64,000 nucleotides of DNA from a delta proteobacterium NaphS2. Lineage in GTDB: Bacteria; Desulfobacterota; DSM-4660; Desulfatiglandales; Desulfatiglandaceae. The stretch spans positions 52,119-116,118 of the forward strand of contig ADZZ01000330.1 of NCBI GenBank assembly GCA_000179315.1. Direction: 5' to 3'. Each line of letters opens with the position of its first letter. Position 1 is the stretch's first letter. Below, piece by piece: positions 37,216 to 44,344 of this stretch. A program made the position numbers and the translations under genes. The notes under the pieces were generated by a model, which was not told the DNA's origin, ran no database searches, and worked only from the letters and a program-made list of their open reading frames with translations.

Positions 37216-39029
37216 ATGATCGAGAATCCAATAAGTCGCCCCAAAGCACCGCAAAACCGGCAGGTGCTGTTCTGCATTTTCTTAGAAGAAACCAGCACAC
37301 CTACATTGCTTTCCTCGCCCTTGCGTTTACTTTTGCAACGTTAGGATTTCTGAGACACAAATTTCAGCTCTCCGCATTATCGGCTGGTTGGATGGGAACT
37401 GCAATATTTGTGGCAGGCATGCTTGTTATTCTGGGGACCGCCGCTTATTACGTCATCACACGTTTCATTCTTCCTTCCGAATATTTCATCACCCACCTTC
37501 GTGCCAAGAGCCGCGGCCATCAGTTTCATGAAACCCGTGAACTGCCGCAAACGTGGAAACCCTGGAACCACGCTTTATCCTTGACGCTTCAAAAAGTCGA
37601 TGAACTGACGCTGGAAGTTGATGAAAAAAATGCCCGACTGGAAGAAAAGCTGGATCTCATCAAACGGTTTTCATGGGTTTACGAGCGCAACGAGGAATTG
37701 ACCCAAGAGATCCGGGAACGCAATAAGGCCCTTAAGGCGGAAATCGAAGAGCGCAACCGTACCGCAGAAGAATTACGGCATCACCGCGATCACTTGGATG
37801 AACTGGTTCAGGAGCGCACCAATGACATTGCCCGCATCAACGAAAAATTGAAAAGCGCCATCATCAAAGCCAATGAACTGGCCAGGCGGGCCGATGAAGC
37901 CAATCAGGCCAAAACCCAGTTTCTGGCCAATATGAGCCACGAAATTCGAACGCCCATGAACGGTGTGATCGGGTTTACCGAAATGCTTGAGGAAACGAAT
38001 CTGGATGAAGCACAACGTGATTTTGTGGCAACCATCAAACGCAGCGGTGAGTCGCTGCTCACATTGATCAATGATGTTTTGGATTTTTCAAAGATAGAAG
38101 CGGGAGAGTTCACTTTGAATGAAGTTGATTTCTCACCTGAATTGATTGTTCATGAGGTGTCTGAGCTGATACGTCCCCGTATCGGCAAGAAACCCGTGAA
38201 AATTTCGTCCGTTATTTCTGGAAACATGCCTTCCCGCGTGAAAGGGGATGAGCAGAGATTTCGCCAGATTTTGATAAACCTGATGGGAAACGCACAAAGA
38301 TTCACGGATTCCGGCGAAATTGAGATACAACTCTCCATTGATGAAGAAACATCCGATCAGGTTCTTGTCCACACGTCCATTCGGGATACGGGCATCGGAA
38401 TCGCCGAAAGGGACCTGAAGACCATTTTTGAACCCTTCCGACAGTCGGATGGGACTTCCACACGAAAATACGGCGGTACAGGGTTGGGGCTATCCATTTG
38501 CAAACAGTTGAGCAATATGATGAGGGGAGATGTCTGGGCGGAAAGCAAGCTTTTCGAAGGAAGCACCTTTCATTTCACGGCATGGTTTGAAAAAAAACAG
38601 CCCCCTGTGAAGCTCGAAAAAAGACACCCTGAAGTACCACCCAAAGAAAATCCGGTGCGGATATTGATTGCAGAAGACAACAAGGTCAATCAAAAACTCA
38701 TCAAGATGATGCTCACCAAAGAAGGATTCCAGGTAGATATTGCCGCCAACGGTCAAGAGGCCGTCGACAAACTCCAAGAGAGCCCCGAGAATTTCGATCT
38801 TGTCTTAATGGACATTCAGATGCCGGTTAAGGACGGCTTTGAAGCGACTAAAGCCATCCGGGAAGCGGGATTTCACAACCTCCCCATTATCGCCATTACA
38901 GCCCATGCCTTGAAAGGATATCGCGAAAAATGTCTGGCTTCAGGCATGGATGATTATGTAACCAAGCCCATCAAAAAAAATGAGGTCATTTCAGCGATCG
39001 AGCGCCAGATGACACGGGCAAACAGATGA
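37212..39029 (+). CDS. Hybrid sensor histidine kinase with C-terminal receiver
   Basis: A 605-residue inner-membrane kinase. Two helices near the N-terminus ([17 protein letters not shown] and [22 protein letters not shown]) flank only a very short external loop, so it has no obvious periplasmic sensor. A long coiled coil (about 130-230) leads to HisKA ([19 protein letters not shown]), then HATPase ([31 protein letters not shown]) and a receiver ([33 protein letters not shown]). Signal input probably comes through partner proteins such as the coupled FHA protein. Confidence 0.92.
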   Translation: MNDRESNKSPQSTAKPAGAVLHFLRRNQHTYIAFLALAFTFATLGFLRHKFQLSALSAGWMGTAIFVAGMLVILGTAAYYVITRFILPSEYFITHLRAKSRGHQFHETRELPQTWKPWNHALSLTLQKVDELTLEVDEKNARLEEKLDLIKRFSWVYERNEELTQEIRERNKALKAEIEERNRTAEELRHHRDHLDELVQERTNDIARINEKLKSAIIKANELARRADEANQAKTQFLANMSHEIRTPMNGVIGFTEMLEETNLDEAQRDFVATIKRSGESLLTLINDVLDFSKIEAGEFTLNEVDFSPELIVHEVSELIRPRIGKKPVKISSVISGNMPSRVKGDEQRFRQILINLMGNAQRFTDSGEIEIQLSIDEETSDQVLVHTSIRDTGIGIAERDLKTIFEPFRQSDGTSTRKYGGTGLGLSICKQLSNMMRGDVWAESKLFEGSTFHFTAWFEKKQPPVKLEKRHPEVPPKENPVRILIAEDNKVNQKLIKMMLTKEGFQVDIAANGQEAVDKLQESPENFDLVLMDIQMPVKDGFEATKAIREAGFHNLPIIAITAHALKGYREKCLASGMDDYVTKPIKKNEVISAIERQMTRANR

Positions 39030-39045
39030 TATGTATGTACCTCGT

Positions 39046-39306
39046 CTATTTTCGTTTGGCTGAAAGGATAGGGGTATTAAAAACCAGAGCAGACAGATCG
39101 TCGGAACGCTTGATATCCAGCTTCATGGCTGTGGTATCAATTTCAAAATATCTGGATATGACTTCAACCACGTCCCGCTGAAGATCGTTTAAAAGGTCAT
39201 CGGATATCTCCAGTTTGTCATACACCAAGGCAAATTTAAGCCTTTTTTTCGCCGCCTCCTTGCTTCCCTGCCTGCCGAAAAATTTTGAAAAAAAATCATT
39301 GAACAT
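39046..39306 (-). CDS. minE: Cell division topological specificity factor MinE
   Basis: An 86-residue protein. The membrane/MinD-binding N-terminus (FFSKFFGR) is followed by KKRLKFALVYDKLEISDDLL and VVEVISRYFEIDTTAMKLDI, the normal MinE pattern. It drives MinD off the membrane, so that the division site stays at mid-cell. The start follows AAGGAG. It is the last gene of minC-minD-minE. Confidence 0.93.
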   Translation of the reverse strand: MFNDFFSKFFGRQGSKEAAKKRLKFALVYDKLEISDDLLNDLQRDVVEVISRYFEIDTTAMKLDIKRSDDLSALVFNTPILSAKRK

Positions 39307-39315
39307 GGCGTCTCC

Positions 39316-40116
39316 TTAATTCCTGTGTCGCAGTTTGCGACCCAGAGATCGCCAGAAGCCTTTGGCGTTGTAGGGATTTTCAATGGGCAGATTGGGCTGA
39401 CCATTGAGCCTTCTAGCGATGCGATGAAAGGCCTTGCCCGCCTCAGAGTCTTTTTGGAGCACCAGCGGCGTACCCGTGTTGGTGGAAACCACCACTTTGT
39501 CATCCATTTTCACCAGGCCTATGAGATCGATGGAAAGAACCTCCACCACATCCTCGTGGCTCAACATATCACCCTTCTCCACCATTTCCGGAACGATACG
39601 GTTGACAATTAGTTTCGGCGTAATGGATTTGGCGTAAAGAAGGCCGATAATGCGGTCCGCGTCCCTGACCGATGAAACTTCCGGCGTGCAGACCACCAAT
39701 GCTTCGTCCGCGGCAGCCACCGCGTTTTCAAAGCCCCGCTCAATACCTGCCGGACAATCCATGAAGATGTAATCAAATCGGCCGCGAAGGCCTTTGCTCA
39801 ACCGAACGATATCCTCGGGCGTCAGACTGTCTTTGTTGTCGCTCTGAGATGCGGGTATGAGAAAAAGGTTATCGATTCTTCTATCTTTGATGGCGGCCTG
39901 TTGGATCTTGCAGCGACTTCTTGCCAAGTCCACAATATTAAACACGATTCTGTTTTCAAGACCCATCACCACATCCAGGTTTCTGAGACCGATGTCCATG
40001 TCGATAACAGCAACCTTTTTTCCCTGCATGGCCATTGCAGCGCCAATACAGGCTGTCGCGGTGGTTTTCCCAACGCCTCCCTTGCCGGAGGTTACAACAA
40101 TAATTTTTCCTTCCAA
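39316..40116 (-). CDS. minD: Septum site-determining ATPase MinD
   Basis: A 266-residue deviant Walker ATPase: VTSGKGGVGKTTATACIGAA, VIDMDIGLRNLDVVMG and DYIFMDCPAGIE. The C-terminal amphipathic helix (GFWRSLGRKLRHRN) is the membrane anchor. A longer reading frame starts at 40155, but it would overlap minC by 19 bases. TTG at 40116 is preceded by GAAAAGGGGG at the right distance and gives the usual start LEGKIIVVTSGKGG, so I choose it. MinD recruits MinC to inhibit FtsZ at the poles. Confidence 0.92.
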   Translation of the reverse strand: MEGKIIVVTSGKGGVGKTTATACIGAAMAMQGKKVAVIDMDIGLRNLDVVMGLENRIVFNIVDLARSRCKIQQAAIKDRRIDNLFLIPASQSDNKDSLTPEDIVRLSKGLRGRFDYIFMDCPAGIERGFENAVAAADEALVVCTPEVSSVRDADRIIGLLYAKSITPKLIVNRIVPEMVEKGDMLSHEDVVEVLSIDLIGLVKMDDKVVVSTNTGTPLVLQKDSEAGKAFHRIARRLNGQPNLPIENPYNAKGFWRSLGRKLRHRN

Positions 40117-40136
40117 AACAGCCCCCTTTTCCCGTT

Positions 40137-40901
40137 CTAAAGCACTTCGGGCCACGGAAGACGCCCATAAGGATTTATGTTAAGATAGTCTTCTACCAAA
40201 ATGGAATTACCTACAATATGAGCAAATTGTGCCCTCCCTTTTTCAAATGAGGGTATTCCTGTTACCACATGTCCACCGATCTGCAGTTGCTCCGGCTGAA
40301 AATCCAGGGCCAATACAATCTTTGATTCATCGTCCGGATATCCTGCCGCCGCTTTTCCTCTGAGACAACCCATCACCAGGATGTCGCCCCCGGCAACCAC
40401 TTCCGCACCGGGATTGACATCGCCCATAATCGTCAGATGTTTTCTTGCCGTGACCTTTTGTCCGGAACGAACCCTGCCCGCCAGCATCAGCACATGGCTT
40501 CGGTGGTGCTGCCAGGAGCGATCCACATCCCTCTTGCGAGTTCGCTGATCTTCCCGGGACGGTGCTTTCAGGTTCGGCGGGGCCGAAACACAGGACACCT
40601 TGAAACGCTCTTGCAGAAAGACACCCAGTTTCGCCAGGAGTTCCGGCTGATTTTCACCGGTTTCCGTATGTAGAACCACGCTTGAATTGGCCGACAGATG
40701 ATGCATGCGGTTAAAAACCGTTTCCAGATCGCGTTTCAATACTTCAACGGATCGAGAGGGATCAACAGTCACCCACAACCCATCTCCAACCCCTTTCAGC
40801 TTTACCGCCTGCCCCTGTTCATTCATACGCTTTGCTAAACCCCCAATACCCGCAATGGGATTTATGGATGGCACGAACGCGTTCATTCGCCCGACATTCA
40901 C
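40137..40901 (-). CDS. minC: Septum site-determining protein MinC
   Basis: A protein of up to 254 residues. The C-terminal beta-helix domain that binds MinD is clear (RVRSGQKVTARKHLTIMGDVNPGAEVVAGGDILVMGCLRG), ending in a standard tail. The N-terminal FtsZ-inhibiting domain covers about residues 30-120. The first start is 40901; an internal ATG at 40826 (MNEQGQAVKLKG) would match the family length better. First gene of the min operon. Confidence 0.88.
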   Translation of the reverse strand: MNVGRMNAFVPSINPIAGIGGLAKRMNEQGQAVKLKGVGDGLWVTVDPSRSVEVLKRDLETVFNRMHHLSANSSVVLHTETGENQPELLAKLGVFLQERFKVSCVSAPPNLKAPSREDQRTRKRDVDRSWQHHRSHVLMLAGRVRSGQKVTARKHLTIMGDVNPGAEVVAGGDILVMGCLRGKAAAGYPDDESKIVLALDFQPEQLQIGGHVVTGIPSFEKGRAQFAHIVGNSILVEDYLNINPYGRLPWPEVL

Positions 40902-40938
40902 AAACCATTGGATTTCGTTTCCGCCTGCGTGATGACGG

Positions 40939-40968
40939 AATATATCAGAAGCACTATTTGTGTGTCAA
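40939..40968 (-). promoter_or_regulatory. Strong sigma-70-like promoter of minCDE
   Basis: On the minus strand TTGACA (40968-40963) and TATATT (40944-40939) with an 18-base spacer. The start point would lie about 30 bases before the first minC start codon at 40901. The rest of the gap up to 41267 shows no gene. Confidence 0.65.
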
Positions 40969-41267
40969 GAAAAAGAAAACACAATATATGGGGTATTTTT
41001 CAATAAAACCCAGGGAATTTGGAAGTAATTGAAAAGAAAGGGATAAGCAACGTTTGAGCCGTGAGAGAAATCATCATGGTGACGAAAGTGGTACAGGATG
41101 AATAAAAATCCGGTCTCTGTTATACTTGCGCCGGCTGTCCATACCAAGAGGTGGAAGGAAGGGGGATTGCCACCGTCTCCTACGAACCGTAATCGATTTT
41201 GCCGAAAGCCAATTCAGATGGCCGTTTGAAGAAAGGAAACCGGGACCATGGATACCACAGAATACGA

Positions 41268-41520
41268 TCACCACCACCAGGGCGCTGGTAATGGGAAATA
41301 CGCTGAAAATCGAGTCCCCACGCCCTCTTTGCTTTCCACATCGATCCATCCCCCGTGACGTTGGACGGTGGTATAGACAATCGCCAGGCCGAATCCGGCG
41401 TTCCCGTTTCCATATTTCTTTGTGGAAATAAACGGATCGTAGATTCTGGGGAGTATCTCCCTGCTGATCCCTAGGGTTTTGAGAAGTCGGGATGCGCCGG
41501 CATCCGCCGAAACATCCCGA
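41268..41520 (-). pseudogene. Remnant of a histidine kinase ATPase domain
   Basis: The minus strand reads continuously through GISREILPRIYDPFISTKK, then NAGFGLAIVY, HGGWIDVESKEGVGTRF and a stop at 41268-41270. This is the end of a HATPase domain (F box, G2 box and final strand). The G1 box normally just before GIS is altered, and no N box or start codon is found upstream; the frame runs into the end of the porin region. I infer a truncated, dead kinase gene. The 5' limit is approximate. Confidence 0.6.
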
Positions 41521-41563
41521 CCTCGGAGGCCTAGGAGGAGAGGTAAGGCCTATTTGAAATGCG

Positions 41564-42697
41564 TTAGAATTCAGCAGTCGCCCGCAGGCCGAAAATCCAT
41601 CCGCTGGGGCTCTCGCCGACCTCCATGGAATCTTTCATGTACTGAACATCACCGGTAATAGCGAAAATATTATTCAAGGCGAACCGTCCGTAAACCTCGA
41701 AAACATCCGTGTGGTCCACATCCAAATTGCCGCCCCTCAAATGGCCGTACCCCAGTCCGATATTGTCCTGTTCACGACCCCACAGGTTGCCGCTGATGTT
41801 CAGGCCACCGGTATAGATATCCTTGTAATCGACGGCTGCTTCATCGTCCTGAAAGCCGAACCGCAACCAGGCCCCCAGGATTTCCCCCAACTGCTGGTCA
41901 AAGGAAAAAAGAACCGCACGCATCCGTTCCTTTTTGGTGCCGGCCACGTTGCTGAAATCTTCGCTGGTGGTGTCCACGATCACGCGGTAGTTCCCTTCGC
42001 CCAGTCCGAAATCCACGGTGTACCCGAACTGGATACCGTAAAAATTATAAGGTTCCTCGAATTCACCTCCTTCGCCGTTGGTTCCCACGGCCATGGCTAC
42101 GCTTTTGAGGGAAAACGCCCCCAATTCCCACTCCACGGCGCCGCCGATATCATAAGACGGCAGAAAGGCATTGGGACCGTTGACCAGGGCCTCGTTCATA
42201 AACTGGGTGAATTCGTCATTGGCAAAGGCGTTTTCATCCATATAATCGCACGCATCGATAATACCGCCGGTGAGTCCCAGGGTGTGGTCATCGCTGAAAG
42301 TGAAAGTGTGCTTGTACCAGGCGGTCAGCAGATAGTCCCGGTTCCGTCCGTTGATATCCTTGTAGTCATCCTGCACATCCGCGGGCCAAGGCGCCAGGAT
42401 GAAAGGGGATTGCCCCTCTTCCATCAAACCGTTTCCCGCGCCGAACCCGAATTTGGCAAAAACCTCATCCCTGTCTGTGGGTTTAAAACTGATCTCCGGT
42501 TGAAAAACCAGAGCGCCCCTTCCCTCATTGTCGAATCCTTCGGCATCACTAAGGCTCTCATACTGCCATTCTCCGGCGATGATGCCGCCGATGCTCAATT
42601 TATCGTTGATTTCATAAGCCGATCCATTGCCGCTCCATAGAAGAACCGTCAGGATTAACAATAGACAACCTGAACCAAACTTCTTCATTATTCTCAT
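41564..42697 (-). CDS. Putative outer-membrane beta-barrel porin
   Basis: A 377-residue exported protein. A signal peptide (GCLLLILTVLLWSGNGSAYE) is followed by alternating aromatic and polar strands over the whole chain and a terminal Phe (FGLRATAEF), as in outer-membrane barrels. Acidic loops are common. The start ATG 42697 follows AAAGGAGG; an upstream in-frame ATG (42817) lies inside the leader hairpins. It may be the last gene of the iron cluster, since the strand is the same and no separate promoter fits after the leader terminator. Substrate unknown. Confidence 0.75.
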   Translation of the reverse strand: MRIMKKFGSGCLLLILTVLLWSGNGSAYEINDKLSIGGIIAGEWQYESLSDAEGFDNEGRGALVFQPEISFKPTDRDEVFAKFGFGAGNGLMEEGQSPFILAPWPADVQDDYKDINGRNRDYLLTAWYKHTFTFSDDHTLGLTGGIIDACDYMDENAFANDEFTQFMNEALVNGPNAFLPSYDIGGAVEWELGAFSLKSVAMAVGTNGEGGEFEEPYNFYGIQFGYTVDFGLGEGNYRVIVDTTSEDFSNVAGTKKERMRAVLFSFDQQLGEILGAWLRFGFQDDEAAVDYKDIYTGGLNISGNLWGREQDNIGLGYGHLRGGNLDVDHTDVFEVYGRFALNNIFAITGDVQYMKDSMEVGESPSGWIFGLRATAEF

Positions 42698-42719
42698 GAG
42701 ATGCTTTCCTCCTTTGCAT

Positions 42720-42766
42720 AAAAAAAGCGCATTCAGACCCCTCCCATGGGATGAGTTCTGCTGCGC
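42720..42766 (-). terminator. Rho-independent terminator in the porin leader
   Basis: On the minus strand a stem of about 18 pairs (outer GCGCA with TGCGC, inner CAGA with TCTG, central CCCATGGG) covers 42766-42727. Seven T follow (42726-42720). The T-run ends only four bases before the porin ribosome-binding site (42715-42708). It can end the feo-cluster transcript, or act as an attenuator for the porin. Confidence 0.75.
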
Positions 42767-42875
42767 CTTCACTTGCCCCGCCTTATATCGGGGCCCGTAA
42801 GACTTCAGCCGATTCAAAGGATCGGCTCGAATTTCTTCTTGTTAACCGTTATGGGTCACCGGATCTTTCCGGTGT
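42767..42875 (-). promoter_or_regulatory. Structured leader between the Cys-rich gene and the porin terminator
   Basis: Three further hairpins lie on the minus strand just before the terminator: CACCGG/CCGGTG (42857-42874), AGCCGAT/ATCGGCT (42807-42827) and GCCCCG/CGGGGC (42775-42794). Together with the terminator they look like an attenuator or riboswitch-type leader. I do not recognise a known riboswitch class in it. Confidence 0.45.
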
Positions 42876-43082
42876 TCATCTATTGCCTTCAACGATAGCC
42901 GGTCGGCCGCCCTTGCAGGTTCCCTCCGGGCCGCCGCAACCGCTTCCACAGGTGCCGCAGCCGCAGCAAGCATTTTTTTGTCTGATCACAATGCTATACC
43001 GCCAAAAAAGATAACCGACTGCCAGAAGTCCTATGGTGCAAACGATAATGACGTCCAATTTGACTCCCTTCCAAAAAGCCAC
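42876..43082 (-). CDS. FeoB-associated Cys-rich membrane protein
   Basis: A 68-residue protein with one N-terminal membrane helix (LDVIIVCTIGLLAVGYLFW) and a Cys/Gly-rich tail (KNACCGCGTCGSGCGG, then GTCKGG). This is the pattern of the small Cys-rich proteins that often accompany FeoB. It may handle Fe2+ at the membrane or stabilise FeoB; this is inference from context. It follows the DUF4198 gene by 66 bases. Confidence 0.8.
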   Translation of the reverse strand: MAFWKGVKLDVIIVCTIGLLAVGYLFWRYSIVIRQKNACCGCGTCGSGCGGPEGTCKGGRPAIVEGNR

Positions 43083-43148
43083 ATCCAGAAATCATTCATA
43101 ATGGGGAAAGGGCGGCACTTCAACCGGTGTGTCCGCCGCCTTTTCCGG

Positions 43149-43961
43149 CTATTTCATGTCCACGGCTTTGATCCACATGACCGCGTCCCTGGAGCATTTC
43201 TTCCCCTTGTACTTGTAGGAAGGATCCAGATCCAGGGCCGCAAAACCCCACCAACCCGCCTTCGGAATGCCGAAAGTGAAAACCCCGTTACTGTCGGCAA
43301 AAATGGTCTGGAGCACGAAGGCATCCTGGGGAGCTGTTGCGTTGGCCTCTTCTGCAAAAGCGTTTTTGTCCAGCAACGGCTTGTGGTTCAGGTATTCGAT
43401 CTCGATCTCCGCGCCGGGAACGGCCTTGCCGTTACACAACACGCGGCCCTGAAATACGTTGCCGGTCCATCGGTCGTAGGGTTTTGAGAGTGGAACGATC
43501 TCGGTGGGAAGTCCCGCCGGCGCCATCCAGGCCCCCGGCTCGCCGCCCACATTGATGATCACCTTGGTGTTCTGTTTGATATAATGCCCCTCCCCACCTT
43601 CCCAATAAGGTTCGGGAATCACGCAGAAGGCATGATCTCCACCTCTGGCAGAGTACGTTGTGGCCCATGCCTTGCCTGAATTGATAAGGCTCTGCCAGGT
43701 GATCGGTTTTAAGGTGTTCAGTAGATCTCTCTTTTTGGGCGCGTTTTCCCCTCTGGATCGAAGTACAAAAAACTGCTCGGGTTTGCCCATGTCCATGGTA
43801 TGACCCGCCTCAAAGGGATGGGTAAAAACCAAAACCACGGGGATCTTCCCCCCCTTGTTCATGGCCGCTTCCGGGGTGTAAATCATTTGGAAGTGGGCAA
43901 AAGCGGGAACACTCATGGCCATCACCGCCAACCCCAACAACATCGCTGCAATTTTTTTCAT
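43149..43961 (-). CDS. DUF4198 periplasmic protein
   Basis: A 270-residue exported protein: signal peptide (MLLGLAVMAMSVPAFAHF), then the DUF4198 pattern HFQMIYTP, a central THPFEAGHTMDMGKP block, and a C-terminal Ig-like half (FQGRVLCNGKAVPGAEIEIEY, DSNGVFTFGIPKAGWWGFAAL). DUF4198 proteins are commonly found with metal (Ni, Co, Fe) uptake systems. The His-rich start may bind metal. Location within the feo cluster supports a role in iron handling. Confidence 0.82.
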   Translation of the reverse strand: MKKIAAMLLGLAVMAMSVPAFAHFQMIYTPEAAMNKGGKIPVVLVFTHPFEAGHTMDMGKPEQFFVLRSRGENAPKKRDLLNTLKPITWQSLINSGKAWATTYSARGGDHAFCVIPEPYWEGGEGHYIKQNTKVIINVGGEPGAWMAPAGLPTEIVPLSKPYDRWTGNVFQGRVLCNGKAVPGAEIEIEYLNHKPLLDKNAFAEEANATAPQDAFVLQTIFADSNGVFTFGIPKAGWWGFAALDLDPSYKYKGKKCSRDAVMWIKAVDMK

Positions 43962-44003
43962 AAGGTAGACTCCTTTTTTGTTATTTGTTTAAAAATGGAT
44001 GGA

Positions 44004-44333
44004 TCACTGGGAAATCTCTTTTCCCTCCACCTCCACCACATGCCCTGGACCCGCATCAAACTGGACCTTGAAGGGACCGGAAGGCCTTTCAAAGGTAAAC
44101 TCGCTGTCCTCATCCATCTTGCCCTTGATCAAGACCTTCCCCGACTTTTCCACCACCCGCAACGCAACACCTGCGGCCGAGGAGCCGTCTGAAAACCCAC
44201 CCTCGCAGGTAATCGTTCCATCTCCGTTGTCATAGCAGGAACAAAGCGGCGTATGGGCAAGACCAGTGCTTGCCGTAAAAATAAGAACAGCTGCCAGCAC
44301 CATTTTTAAAAACACCTTTTTCATTTCTTTCAC
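44004..44333 (-). CDS. Small exported protein of the feo cluster
   Basis: A 109-residue protein with a signal peptide (MVLAAVLIFTASTGLAHTP) and then a segment with three Cys (LCSCYDNGDGTITCEGGF). The rest is a small beta-rich domain. No family is recognised. It starts 11 bases after the feoB stop and precedes the DUF4198 gene, so it belongs to the same transcript. A periplasmic role in iron delivery is a guess from position. The start follows GGAGG. Confidence 0.75.
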   Translation of the reverse strand: MKEMKKVFLKMVLAAVLIFTASTGLAHTPLCSCYDNGDGTITCEGGFSDGSSAAGVALRVVEKSGKVLIKGKMDEDSEFTFERPSGPFKVQFDAGPGHVVEVEGKEISQ

Positions 44334-44344
44334 CTCCTTTCTTT

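Noticed and set aside
41711..42640. Plus-strand frame of 309 codons opposite the porin
   Set aside because: The minus strand has a signal peptide, barrel pattern and ribosome-binding site; the plus frame has none.
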